DNA from: Kiritimatiellia bacterium
Lineage (GTDB): Bacteria; Verrucomicrobiota; Kiritimatiellia; CAIVKH01
Assembly: GCA_027493775.1 (NCBI GenBank)
Contig: JAOSKE010000002.1
Location: 310,001-374,000 of the forward strand
Direction: 5' to 3'
DNA: 64,000 nt
A program made the position numbers and the translations under genes. Below the pieces are notes generated by a model. It searched no databases. It was not told where the DNA came from and was given only the letters and a program-made list of their open reading frames with translations. Positions 8,690 to 19,683 of this stretch are shown here, piece by piece. The stretch's first letter is position 1. Each line of letters opens with the position of its first letter.

Positions 8690-10955
8690 CTTCGGTTGCG
8701 AGTCCCACAACTCCTGCGGCGCGCCTGGCAGTCGCGCCCTACCTTTTCTCACCCCACGAATTTATTAAAATCCTCCAAGGTGGGGCCCGACCGCCGGGCG
8801 GGCCGGAATGTTTTCGACAAACCTAAAACACACCATAATTGGAATCTTCTCTTCGGTTGTGAGTCCCACATCCCCTGCGGCGCGCCCAGCGGTCGCGCCC
8901 CACCTTTCCTCACCCCCACGAATTTATTAAAATCCTCCAAGGTGGGGCCCGACTGCCAGGCGGGCCGAAACATTTTCGACAAACCCAAAACGCACCACAA
9001 TTGGAATTTCTCCCTTCGGTTGTGAACCCCACATCTCCCCCCCGGCGCGCCCAGCGGTCGCGCCCTACCAGTCACAGTGAAATCGTGAACCACACAACAA
9101 TTCCCTTTCCGCGTCCTTCCGTGCATTTCTGTGGTTAAAAATCTTTACGCCATGCGCTTTGCGTTTTGTGTCTTTTGCGCCTTTTGTGGTTAACATTAAC
9201 CACTCCGCGGTCAGCGCCCGCGGCTACAGTGTTGAGAACATTCAGTTTGCCGCGACCTCTGTAGCCGCCCGCGTTGAGGGCGGTCTTAGAACCACCCACC
9301 CCGCGGTCAACGCCCGCGGCTACAAAGAACAATCCGTCTATTGTGATTTGGTGGGGCCCGACCGCCGGGCGGGCCGGAACATTCTCGACAAACCCAAAAC
9401 GCACCATAATTGGAATTTCTTCCTTCGGCTGTGAACCCCACATCTCCCCCGGCGCGCCCAGCGGTCGCGCCCTACCAGTCACAGTGAAATCGTGAACCAC
9501 ACAACAATTCCCTTTCCGCGTCCTTCCGTGCATTTCTGTGGTTAAAAATCTTTACGCCATGCGCTTTGCGTTTTGTGTCTTTTGCGCCTTTTGTGGTTAA
9601 CATTAACCACTCCGCGGTCAGCGCCCGCAGCTACAGTGTTGAGAACATTCAGTTTGCCGTGATCTCTGTAGCCGCCCGCGTTGAGGGCGGTCTTAGAACC
9701 ACCCACCCCGCGGTCAACGCCCGCGGCTACAAAGAACAATCCGTCTATTGTGATTTGGTGGGGCCCGACCGCCGGGCGGGCCGGAACATTCTCGACAAAC
9801 CCAAAACGCACCATAATTGGAATTTCTTCCTTCGGCTGTGAGTCCCACATCCCCTGCGGCGCGCCCAGCGGTCGCGCCCTACCAGTCACAGTGAAATCGT
9901 GAACCACACAACAATTCCCTTTCCGCGTCCTTCCGTGCATTTCTGTGGTTAAAAATCTTTACGCCATGCGCTTTGCGTTTTGTGTCTTTTGCGCCTTTTG
10001 TGGTTAACATTAACCACTCCGCGGTCAGCGCCCGCAGCTACAGTGTTGAGAACATTCAGTTTGCCGCGATCTCTGTAGCCGCCCGCGTTGAGGGCGGTCT
10101 TAGAACCACCCACCCCGCGGTCAACGCCCGCGGCTACAAAGAACAATCCGTCTATTGTGATTTGGTGAGGCCCGACCGCCGGGCGGGCCGGAACATTCTC
10201 GACAAACCCAAAACGCACCATAATTGGAATTTCTTCCTTCGGCTGTGAACCCCACATCTCCCCGGCGCGCCCAGCGGTCGCGCCCTACCAGTCACAGTGA
10301 AATCGTGAACCACACAACAATTCCCTTTCCGCGTCCTTCCGTGCATTTCTGTGGTTAAAAATCTTTACGCCATGCGCTTTGCGTTTTGTGTCTTTTGCGC
10401 CTTTTGTGGTTAACATTAACCACTCCGCGGTCAGCGCCCGCAGCTACAGTGTTGAGAACATTCAGTTTGCCGTGATCTCTGTAGCCGCCCGCGTTGAGGG
10501 CGGTCTTAGAACCACCCACCCCGCGGTCAACGCCCGCGGCTACAAAGAACAATCCGTCTATTGTGATTTGGTGGGGCCCGACCGCCGGGCGGGCCGGAAC
10601 ATTCTCGACAAACCCAAAACGCACCATAATTGGAATTTCTTCCTTCGGCTGTGAGTCCCACATCCCCTGCGGCGCGCCCAGCGGTCGCGCCCTACCAGTC
10701 ACAGTGAAATCGTGAACCACACAACAATTCCCTTTCCGCGTCCTTCCGTGCATTTCTGTGGTTAAAAATCTTTACGCCATGCGCTTTGCGTTTTGTGTCT
10801 TTTGCGCCTTTTGTGGTTAACATTAACCACTCCGCGGTCAGCGCCCGCGGCTACAGTGTTGAGAACATTCAGTTTGCCGCGACCTCTGTAGCCGCCCGCG
10901 TTGAGGGCGGTCTTAGAACCACCCACCCCGCGGTCAACGCCCGCGGCTACAGAGA
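8690..10955. repeat. second intergenic repeat array, five 407-bp units plus shorter leading units
   Basis: From about 9150 a 406-407 base unit recurs; the same TTGCGTTTTGTGTCTTTTGC anchor lies at 9159, 9566, 9973, 10379 and 10786. The leading part (8690-9050) holds two ~170-base units built from the ACGAATTTATTAAAATCCTC block. Units share the modules of the 3.4-4.8 kb array (GTAGCCGCC.../...CGCGGCTAC inverted pair, GCCGGGCGGGCCGGAACAT, GGTCGCGCCCTACCAGTCAC) and add a block rich in CACAAAA-type runs on the minus strand. Copies differ by a few bases only, which points to recent amplification. Conserved open frames of 91 and 132 codons in each unit are not credible genes. Confidence 0.95.
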
Positions 10956-11055
10956 ATACCCGCCGTCACGCCGTAGCTTTGGCAGAAGCGGATTATCGTT
11001 CATCCCTCTCTTCGCGCCTTGACTTGTGGGGCGGAGAGCGGAAGCATCGCCCGCC

Positions 11056-11604
11056 ATGAAACCGCACCATATCCGAGACATTCTGATCAGCGAAGAGGCC
11101 ATCGAACAACGTGTGGATACCCTCGTCGGCGAAATGCAGGCAGCATGCAAGAGCGATAATCTGGTGATGATCGGTATTCTGCGCGGCAGTTTTATTTTTC
11201 TCGCCGATCTCGTTCGCGGCTTGTATCGGCACGGGGTGCGTCCGCGTATTGATTTTATGACGCTCGAAAGCTATGGCAGCGGCACCACGTCTTCCGGGGA
11301 AGTGCGCGTGATCAAAGATATTCGCATGGATGTGGACGGCGCGGATGTGATGCTGGTGGATGACATTCTTGATTCGGGTCGGACACTCACCTTTGCCGTG
11401 AAGCATCTGCTCGCAAAAGGCGCACGCTCTGTTCAAACGGTCGCGCTCCTCGACAAACCGGCTCAGCGTGTATTCCCGTTCAACGCGGATTTTGTCGGCT
11501 TCACCGTCCCTGACGAATTCGTCGTCGGCTACGGACTCGATTACGACAGCTTCTATCGCGAACTGCCCTACATTGCGAAGGTGACGTTCACAGACGCAGA
11601 ATAG
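11056..11604 (+). CDS. hpt: hypoxanthine (guanine) phosphoribosyltransferase
   Basis: A 182-residue purine salvage enzyme that makes IMP or GMP from the base and PRPP in the cytoplasm. It shows the N-terminal GILRGSFIFLADLVR loop, the acidic TLESYG segment, the PRPP-binding motif VMLVDDILDSGRT, and the C-terminal VPDEFVVGYGLDY signature of bacterial Hpt. The ATG at 11056 is chosen because the family begins near there; a TTG at 11026 would add ten unconserved residues. It stands alone after the repeat array and converges with the fusion gene on the minus strand. Confidence 0.95.
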   Translation: MKPHHIRDILISEEAIEQRVDTLVGEMQAACKSDNLVMIGILRGSFIFLADLVRGLYRHGVRPRIDFMTLESYGSGTTSSGEVRVIKDIRMDVDGADVMLVDDILDSGRTLTFAVKHLLAKGARSVQTVALLDKPAQRVFPFNADFVGFTVPDEFVVGYGLDYDSFYRELPYIAKVTFTDAE

Positions 11605-11625
11605 TCGCGCAGTCCGGCTGTGCGC

Positions 11626-14235
11626 CTACAAAAAGGCGTCCTGCGAAGGGCGATGGCGGGCCATCGTCTCAAATAAATCGCGGAGCGACATCGGTTCACT
11701 GCCGGCGTCGCGATTAGCTGCGCCAATCTCAAATGCAATGCGCCAATGCCGCGCAAGAATTCGCCAGGCGTCGGGCATTGCGCGACGCCGATCGCAAAGG
11801 CCCGTCGCCTCGGGCGTGAAGCCACTCAAGCCGATAATCTTGAAGCCCTTCCCCTCCCGGAGCGCGTCTTCAGACGGGGCGCGCAGCTCGAAGCGGCACA
11901 GATAAAGGCCGGCATAGCCTTGAACAATCTCGTCCAACGCCTGAATCAACTCGGGCGTGATCAAGCGTGTCGCGCTGCGGAATATCGCACCACGCTCGCG
12001 ATTGCCGATCTCAACGACTTCGACACGTTCCCCTGCGGCGGGAACCCACGAAAGCCGCGTGCGCTGGCGATGCAAATGCCACGCGGCCTGACAGACCGTG
12101 CGCGGGTCGCGCAAAATTAATTTCTCCAAACTCCGTCGCCCGTCGCCGGTGAGCGCGGGGAATTTTTTTTCCGCAATCGCAGAGATTTGACCGCGCTCAT
12201 CTGAGGGATAGCGAAAATACGCGACATCGTACTCCCGCCCCGAAATGTATTCTTGCAGAAGCGTGACCGGACGCGGAACGGCAAAATAACGACGCACATC
12301 GTGAACCGTGCGCGCAATCACAACGCCGACGCCGTGACGGCCAATATCAGGCTTCAACACGATTGGATAAGGTACGCCCTCCCTTTGCAAAAATTCCTCG
12401 ACTTGGGAGATGGCCTCCTCGCCTTTCAGCCCGGCTGGAATTCGCTTCCATCGCGCGACTTGACTCCCCGCGACGACGGTCAGCTTTTTCAATATCTCCG
12501 ACTTCGCCGCGCCCGCAAAACCTCCGGCGGGAATGGAAGGATTGGAGGCTGTGAACACGGCGCCACCATATCGCATGGCGAGACGAACGATATAGGGCCA
12601 CATCGGCAGATACACCACCCACTGCGGCCAGAATTCAATTCTGCGCAGCCGTTGCCAGCGGCCGAAAAGCCGGCGCCGTCCGCGCAGTGTACACAATGGA
12701 ACAAGCAGTTCCACCACGAGCCAGAACAGAACCGCGACGGCCAGCAGCCCACCGAGGGTGTATGCCTTGTAGCTGCGCAGCATCTCCAGCGCCTGCGCAC
12801 CTATCGTGTGCGCGAGCCATACAAGCATTGGCGCCCACAACGCGCCCGCAACAAAGAAGTACGCTAGGTATTTCCAAAAGTGCTGACGCAACAGGCCTGC
12901 GGTGAAATACGTTGGCACACGACTCCCCGGCACAAGGCGACTCGCAAGAATCACGATGGGGCCACGGCGCGCGAACCATTCCGCACTGTCCTGAATCGCG
13001 CGCTCGCGAACGAACCAACGGAACGGAACGCGCGAAAGCAGGGGACGCCCGATGTAGCGACCGGCCAAGTACAGCAACACGTCGCCACCAAAAATGCCGA
13101 TGAATGCGGCGGTGGCGGCGTCTGGAAATTTCACCAATCCGTGTGCGACCAATACGCCCGCGCCGATACACGCAAGGTCTTCGCTAAACAGTGTGCCCAC
13201 ACAGATGAGCACCAGCACAATCGCCAGTGCAATTCCGCTGGCGGGGCGCCGATGCACTTCGCCGAAAGGCTGCGCCGCGAGCTCCCGTCGCTCTGAAGTC
13301 GCGTGGGCGCGATCCGTCGCAATGCCTTCTTCGACGCGCGAAATGAAATTCAGGACATTTGCGGCAATTTCGCGTGAGTATTGATACGTCTCGTGGTGCG
13401 GTCCGGAGAACATCACAAGCTCGCTTTGCGGAAGCAGGCGATTGTTTTCACGCGCGGCGGCGGGCGCGACCAACGCATCGTCTTCGCTGTGCAAAACAAG
13501 AGCGGGCACTTCGATGCGCATCAGCGTCTCGCGCAAGGGGCGAAGGTCGGTGTCATAAAGGCTGCGCGCGTAGGGCACATTGACCATACGATGATCCAAC
13601 GCGCCGAAATGTGGGACGGCGTTCACCATCGTCCACACGCCCGCCAACTGTATGCCATGTAAAATATGATTGAGCGTGTACGTTCCGAGCAGGTCCATCT
13701 CCTGCGTACCGACGGAGGCGAGCAGCGTCAACGACGCGACGCGCTGCGGGTCGCGGTCGGCGAGTTCAATCGCCACCCCGCCACCGAGACCAAAGCCCAG
13801 CAGATGGACACGCTCTATCGAGCGTTCGGCAAGGAAGCGATCCACCCGCGCGGCCTGCGCTTCAATTCCGTAATCTTTGATCCGGCGCGAGGAGTTTCCG
13901 AAGCCGGGCAAATCGAGCGCAATGACTCGCACAGGCCCTTGCAACGCGGTTGCAACCTTCCGCATATCGTAGGCGCTAGCTGGGGCGTCATGGAGCAGCA
14001 ACACAACCGGTGCAACTGAATTTGTTGCGGGCAAGTCCACATACGTCATTCGCAGTGAGCGTCGCGCCTTTTCTCCGTTCCCTCGCGCAAGATGCAACGT
14101 CTGTTGCTCCGGCAACGGCGTCGGCACGGCGTCGCGCCAAATGCGAACGCCGTACGACGCAGCCAACGCCAGCACGTAAAACAACAGCCAGCGCAACCGA
14201 AACCGACGATTAAAAGACTGAACTCGCGATGTCAC
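11626..14235 (-). CDS. three-part fusion: alpha/beta hydrolase fold + DedA/VTT membrane domain + ATP-grasp
   Basis: One uninterrupted 869-residue frame. Residues 15-30 form a transmembrane anchor. Residues ~75-300 are an alpha/beta hydrolase domain with the oxyanion-side VVLLLHDAP, ALDLPGFGNS, an acid in LHSEDDALVAP and a histidine in SGPHHETY. The nucleophile elbow reads GFGLGG, so the expected serine (residue 149) is glycine and the domain is probably not a classical hydrolase. Residues ~330-485 form a DedA/SNARE-associated (VTT) membrane domain with the FGGDVLLYLAGRYIG and SRLVPGSRVPTYFTAG signatures. Residues ~580-820 are ATP-grasp-like (YPIVLKPDIGRHGVGVVIA, LLQEYISGREYDVAYF). I know of no characterised protein with this order; lipid or cell-envelope metabolism is a guess from the DedA part. 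Confidence 0.8.
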   Translation of the reverse strand: MTSRVQSFNRRFRLRWLLFYVLALAASYGVRIWRDAVPTPLPEQQTLHLARGNGEKARRSLRMTYVDLPATNSVAPVVLLLHDAPASAYDMRKVATALQGPVRVIALDLPGFGNSSRRIKDYGIEAQAARVDRFLAERSIERVHLLGFGLGGGVAIELADRDPQRVASLTLLASVGTQEMDLLGTYTLNHILHGIQLAGVWTMVNAVPHFGALDHRMVNVPYARSLYDTDLRPLRETLMRIEVPALVLHSEDDALVAPAAARENNRLLPQSELVMFSGPHHETYQYSREIAANVLNFISRVEEGIATDRAHATSERRELAAQPFGEVHRRPASGIALAIVLVLICVGTLFSEDLACIGAGVLVAHGLVKFPDAATAAFIGIFGGDVLLYLAGRYIGRPLLSRVPFRWFVRERAIQDSAEWFARRGPIVILASRLVPGSRVPTYFTAGLLRQHFWKYLAYFFVAGALWAPMLVWLAHTIGAQALEMLRSYKAYTLGGLLAVAVLFWLVVELLVPLCTLRGRRRLFGRWQRLRRIEFWPQWVVYLPMWPYIVRLAMRYGGAVFTASNPSIPAGGFAGAAKSEILKKLTVVAGSQVARWKRIPAGLKGEEAISQVEEFLQREGVPYPIVLKPDIGRHGVGVVIARTVHDVRRYFAVPRPVTLLQEYISGREYDVAYFRYPSDERGQISAIAEKKFPALTGDGRRSLEKLILRDPRTVCQAAWHLHRQRTRLSWVPAAGERVEVVEIGNRERGAIFRSATRLITPELIQALDEIVQGYAGLYLCRFELRAPSEDALREGKGFKIIGLSGFTPEATGLCDRRRAMPDAWRILARHWRIAFEIGAANRDAGSEPMSLRDLFETMARHRPSQDAFL

Positions 14236-14340
14236 GACAATCGCTTATCAGAACACATCAGACGCCCTCTCGTCACGGTTTAGATGAAATTCCCGCCTCA
14301 TTCGCGCAAACTGCGGCAAAATAAATTATGAGAAGTTACT

Positions 14341-14383
14341 TTTCTACGTAGAAACTACACGGTAGACTTCTCCTTAGCTAAGG
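14341..14383. promoter_or_regulatory. two perfect palindromes upstream of the SGNH hydrolase gene
   Basis: TTTCTACGTAGAAA (14341-14354) and CCTTAGCTAAGG (14372-14383) are perfect palindromes of 14 and 12 bases, 17 bases apart, just before the GGAAAGGGG ribosome-binding region and the ATG at 14398. They could be operators for a dimeric repressor or stems in the 5' UTR. Which of the two is not decidable from sequence alone. Confidence 0.4.
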
Positions 14384-14397
14384 AAAGGGGTGCCCCT

Positions 14398-15588
14398 ATG
14401 TCTGTCCGTCAAGACATTGCGCGTGGAAAGGTATGGGTGTTTCGAGCGATCATTTTGCTGGTCGTTCTGGGCTTCTTCGTACTTTTCGACCGGATTGCAA
14501 AACGCGGCTACAGCCGCCTCGCACCCGAGTCCGGACGCCTCGCGGTCGCGAGTCTGCTGGACAAGGATGCGACAAGCCAGACCGGCTACTTCATTAAGCA
14601 TCCCTATCTGTACTATGCGTACAAGCCCCATTACAAAGCGTTCGGGGTGCAACAATTCAACGCGCAAGGCTATCGTAGCAGAAGAGACTATTCCCCCACC
14701 CCCGCGCCCGGCGTGTTGCGCATTCTGACCATCGGTGGCTCAACAACCGTCTCATTTCCATACGCAAAAAAACCATCGGATACATGGTCAGGGCAATTGG
14801 AGACCATCTTGCAACAACGAACGGGATTACAAGTTGAGGTCATCAATGCGGGGCTACATGCAGCGACGACCGCAGACAATCTGCTGCACTATATGTTTCG
14901 TGATCGTTATTTAAAATCCGCGATCGTTGTGCTGCACGAAGGCGGCAATGACGGTGTCACGACGCTGTTCGACAACTACAACCCAGAGTACACGCACAAC
15001 ACGCACGGCTGGCGTGGCAGCTCGCTCACTCCCCGCCCATTCGAGCGCCAATGGCTACGGAAAAGTTATCTCGTCCGCATTTTGTACGCGCATTGGCTGA
15101 AGGAAATAAGTCTCAATGCGACGCTCGGGCGCGATGATCTCAGCTCTGTGACACCCGCGCGCGCCTTGGAGAATGCGAAGACAAATAATGGGGAAGGCTT
15201 CCGCCGAAATCTCGACCTCCTCGTGCGCACGATCCTTGACGACGGCGCGACGCCGGTCATGTTTCCGTTCGTCTGGGCCCCGGAAAAAGTGATGCGTACG
15301 CGTGGCCAATATCGAGGCTATACCGACGCCTTTCTCACCGCGTTTGCGAAGGACAGACAAACCGCGCTGGACGTCGCAGCAGCGCACGGGCTCACGACAG
15401 TGGTTCTTCCAGATAACGCGATTGATCCGGGCGATTTTCGCGACTTCTGCCACGTCAACGAGAACGGCGAGGCAGTGAAGGCACAACACCTCGCCGACGC
15501 ACTCATCCCATTGATTGCGAAACTGAATGCGGACGGCCGATTCAACGCGCCGTCCGATCATCCAGCGGCCGACTCTACGGCCGAGTAA
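14398..15588 (+). CDS. membrane-anchored SGNH/GDSL hydrolase family protein
   Basis: A 396-residue protein with one N-terminal transmembrane anchor (residues ~13-32) and an extracytoplasmic SGNH domain. Block I is ILTIGGSTTVSFP (serine nucleophile), the block III Gly/Asn is in VLHEGGNDG, and block V is DFCHVNENGE (Asp and His). Such enzymes typically remove or transfer acyl groups on polysaccharides or lipids at the envelope. The start at 14398 follows a good GGAAAGGGG and two palindromes. The 3' end overlaps the end of the beta-helix gene on the minus strand by 14 bases. Confidence 0.85.
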   Translation: MSVRQDIARGKVWVFRAIILLVVLGFFVLFDRIAKRGYSRLAPESGRLAVASLLDKDATSQTGYFIKHPYLYYAYKPHYKAFGVQQFNAQGYRSRRDYSPTPAPGVLRILTIGGSTTVSFPYAKKPSDTWSGQLETILQQRTGLQVEVINAGLHAATTADNLLHYMFRDRYLKSAIVVLHEGGNDGVTTLFDNYNPEYTHNTHGWRGSSLTPRPFERQWLRKSYLVRILYAHWLKEISLNATLGRDDLSSVTPARALENAKTNNGEGFRRNLDLLVRTILDDGATPVMFPFVWAPEKVMRTRGQYRGYTDAFLTAFAKDRQTALDVAAAHGLTTVVLPDNAIDPGDFRDFCHVNENGEAVKAQHLADALIPLIAKLNADGRFNAPSDHPAADSTAE

Positions 15589-18500
15589 CGCGAACGCGGA
15601 AGTAGTCCCGCCACGCATCAAGTGGCAGGAAGAAGGATTTGTTTGTCTTCGCGGTCGCGGTGAAGTTGGTCAACACGGTCCACGTCTGAACGTCAGACAG
15701 ATCGGGGGCCGTCTCCACATCGTACACGCGCCCGGAGCTGGTCTGCCACTCCAGGGTATAGCCGAGCACCTCGCACACTTCCTGGGTCACCACATCAACC
15801 GTGAGATCAATGTTCGTGATCGAGTACACTTCATCCCAGCAGTTGGTGCCGTATTTAATTCCCACCCAATCGCCACGGAAGTAGTCTGCGCCATCGGCGG
15901 GTTCGGTGTCGGCGACAAATTCCTGCCATGTCGTCAATCCGTCGCCGTCAATATCCTCATCGGCGAAGAAGTCGGGGTCTTCCCAATCATGTCCACGACG
16001 CAGCAGCCACGCTTCAAACGGCGTCGCGCGCGCAATCACGTTGTTGAATGGATCCACGACCAGTTCATACCCCGGCTCCGATCCGAAGAAAGCCATCGCG
16101 TCTTCGAGCGTCAGACCGGAACCCGGGTCCACATCCACCACGCCAACAACCCGAGCCGGGTCTTCGGCCGTAATGACGGCAACCGGGATCGGCGCTGTCA
16201 GGTTGCCCGCGACAGTGATCAAGGCATCGTCGGCAAGGAACACATTGTTATCGCCTGTGATTTGCGCCGAGCCGGACATTGTCATTACGTCGTCGCTGTA
16301 CACGCCAGCGCCAAAATCACTTCCATTGGTCAGTGAGTTTCCACCGATCACGCCGCCAGCCATATTAAATGTTCCGGTCGCATTTCCACTGTTGCTATCT
16401 CGTGTATTCACGACACCGCCGCCCTGCAGACCGGCTATATTTCCAAATATAGAGCCGTCATACATGTTGAACGTCGAATAGCCGTGGTTATCCACTCCGC
16501 CGCCGTAGCCACCTGCATCGTTTTCATCATTGAGCGACTGATTGTAGGCGATGATTCCGCCGTACATATTGAAGATCGGCAAAACCAAGCCGCCGCTCCA
16601 ATAGCCGTTGTTCTGAACGCCTCCGCCTTGACCAAATGTGATATTGCTGACAATCGAGCCGCCGTACATATTGAAGACCTGCTCGTTGTACACGCCAGCG
16701 CCACCGTAAATACTGATGTTGTTCTTCAGCGTCACGCCATCGTACATATTGAATGTACCGCGATAGTTCACAACGATGGAGGCGATCTGGCCGGGAATCA
16801 GCCCTCCGTCAAATGTGAGCGTTCCGGGCATCCCGGGCTGACCGAGATTCAGGACGGCGTCCGTCACACCGTTACCCATCCAGTGAAGGTAGTTCACATA
16901 AAACATACTGCGATTATTCGTAGCCGTCCGGGTGATGGTCCAATCACCGCCATCGCTGACAATCGTGACATGGCCGGTGACGTCCATCGTCATTGTTGGA
17001 TCTGTGATCGCCCAAACATCGTTGGCCACCATCGTGATGACGCCGGTCCCCGTGCCGATGGTGTGGAAGGCGACGACAAAATCCGCGTAATAGTTGGTTA
17101 CGCCGGAATCGTTCAACACCACATAGCACGTCGGCCCGCTGCGAACAATCGCAGCAATCCGCGAATCCTCGAACAAGGCATCCGGCGCGGCGGGAATCAA
17201 TACCAAATGCGGCAGCGTCGCGCTGAGCGTCGCGCCAGATCCGGGCGCCACCACCGCCACCTTCGTACCCGGTGTCGTATCCGACGTGTCAACAACCGCC
17301 ACCACGCCTGTAGCCAGCAACGGCGAAGCAATCGTGATGACCGTGTTGCTCAAATACACCTCGTTGTCGGAGGAAATCACCACGTTGCTTGCAAGCGAGA
17401 GTCCATCGTCAGCAAAGATGCCGTTGCCCAATCCGTTCGTGACATAATTTCCGGAAATGGTTCCGCCGAAGAGATTCACTTCCGGCGTCCGCGGCGGCCC
17501 GCCGGAGCTTGATGCGGTGACATAGATGCCGCCGCCCTTGAGTCCGGCGGAATTGCCGACAATCTCGCCGCCGTACATATTAAAGGTGGACGTGCCGTCG
17601 TTGACCACACCGCCGCCGTTCCCGCTTTCAATCGCATTGGGAATATCAAACGTCGCGCTGGGATCATAAATCGCTTCGTTGTACCCAATCGTGCCGCCGT
17701 ACATATTCACCACGCTCGGCCACGCCTTGTACCAATAGCCTGCGTTGTCAATGCCGCCGCCCCAGCCGCGCGTCTTGTTGCTGACGACGTTGCCGCCGAA
17801 GATGTTGACGGTCTGCTCGTTATAAATGCCCGCGCCTTCGTACCCGCTCCAGTTGTTCTTCAGCGTCACGCCGTCATACATGTTGAACGTGCCGCGATAG
17901 TTAAGGATGAGGGATGCGCTCGGCACCCAGAACCCGCCGCCATCCAACGTCAACGTCCCCGGCATGCCCGGCGCGCCGAGGTTGAGCGTGGCGGTGTTGT
18001 TGAAGCCCGCGCGTGTTGCTAATGTCAAAGTTCACATAGAACATAGAGGGGCTGTTTGTGTCTGCGCGCGTAATCGTCCAATCGCCGCCATCGCTGACAA
18101 TCGTGACATTGCCGGTCGCTTCGAGCCTGTAGCCTGGCACATATTTCCAAATATCATCGGCGACCATCGTGATCACGCCGGTCTGCAGCCCGATCGTGTG
18201 GAAGGCCACAACGAAATCGGCATAGTAGTTCGTCACGCCGGAATCGTTCAGAACGACATAGCACGTCGGCGCGCCGCGAATGATCGCGTCCAGGCGAACA
18301 CTTTCAAACAGCGCGTCCGTTGCGCCGGTGATCAGCGAAAAATGCGGCAGCGCATCGGCCATTGACGTGCCGGCGCCGGGCGCCACCTCGGCCACCTTCG
18401 TCCCCGGCGTCGTGCTCGCGCTGTCAATCGTCGCAACGATGCCGCCCTGCAACAGCGGCCCGGAAACCGTGATCGTGGTATCGTCGAGATACACTTCGTT

Positions 18501-19469
18501 ATCGGCGGAAACGAGCGCGTTGCTCGCCATGGACAAGCCGGCATTCGCATAAACGCCCGCGCCCACGCCCGCCCCGTTCGTCACAAAGTTTCCGGCAATC
18601 GTGCCGCCGTAAATATTGAACTCGGGGAAGCGCTCGCCGCTCGAGCTGGCATCCGAGACATACACGCCGCCACCGGCGAGCGCTGCGGAGTTGCCGATGA
18701 TGTCGCCGCCGTAAAGGTTGAAGATCGAGGTGCCATTGTTTGCGACGCCGCCACCCTTGCCATTCGTCAGCGGGTCTTCCAGCAGCGCATCCTCCACCGC
18801 CTCGTTGTAGGCGACGGTGCCTCCGTACATATTCACCACACTCGGCCACGCCTTGAACCAATACCCGGCGTTGCCAATGCCCGCACCCCAGCCCTTCGAC
18901 TTGTTGCTGACAATATTGCCGCCGTACATATTGAACGTCTGCTCGTTATAGACACCGGCGCCCTCGTAGCCGCTCCAGTTGTTCTTCAACGTCACGCCGT
19001 CGTACATATTCAATGTGCCGCGGTAGTTGAGAATGAGCGACGAACTATCGTTCCAGAAGCTGCCGCCATCAAACGTGAGCGTGCCGGGCATTCCGGGGGC
19101 GCCGAGATTGAGCACGGCGTTTGAAATGCCGTTGCTCTGCCAGTTGATGCGATTCACGTAGAGCAGCGTGAACGCATTTGTCACACCGCGCGTAATCGTC
19201 CAGTCGCCACCGTCGCTCACCACCGTGACGTTCCCCGTCACGTCCAGGCGCATCGAGGCGTCCAGCGTCGAAATATAATCGTCAGCGATCATCGTGATTA
19301 CGCCGGTGCCCGTGCCGATGCTGTGGAACGCATCGTAGAAACTATCGTAGTAGTTCGTCGTCGCGCTGCCGTCCATAACGACGTAGCACGTTGAATCTGC
19401 CTGCGTGGTCTGGAGCGCGACAACTCCAAATATCCCAGCCATCACCACGGACAAGAATTGATTTTTCAT
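15575..19469 (-). CDS. large exported Pmp-like beta-helix protein, three tandem modules (frame broken)
   Basis: Start ATG 19469 follows GGGGTGG and opens a signal peptide (MKNQFLSVVMAGIFGVVALQ). About 1297 residues if one G is removed near 18006-18008; without this the gene reads as two overlapping frames. Three ~370-residue modules repeat: a TCYVVLNDSGVTNYYADF-type opening, SDGGDWTITR, LNLGAPGMPGTL, then a run of NMYDGVTLKNN, GAGVYNEQTFNMYGG, IVSN and GGGVANNGT motifs. These resemble the GGA[ILV] and FxxN repeats of chlamydial polymorphic membrane proteins and predict a right-handed parallel beta-helix. The C-terminus has a Ca-binding loop DEDIDGDGLTTWQEF and a small beta domain but no visible autotransporter barrel. 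Likely surface-exposed or secreted; substrate unknown. Confidence 0.8.
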
Positions 19470-19683
19470 AATTGCCACCCCGAATTTATGTATAGCGATA
19501 ACTCCTATTACTCTACCGGCACTTCGTCTAGTGGAATACCATTAAATCTACTTAATCGGTTAACCCGCTTGGGGGCCAATTTTGATGAAAACAGGCGCAT
19601 TTTAGCAGTTTTGGGGTTGCTCCGAATTGCTCGAACCAAGCATTTGCTTGCGGCAACTTCTATCGCCCTTTACAGTCGCGCTT

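Noticed and set aside
8749..10753. Repeated open frames of 91 and 132 codons on both strands of the second array
   Set aside because: They recur only because the DNA unit recurs, have no ribosome sites, occupy both strands at once, and code for low-plausibility sequences that follow the repeat modules.
3402..10955. CRISPR array
   Set aside because: The repeat units are 333 and 407 bases without short regular repeats and unique spacers, and no cas genes are present.
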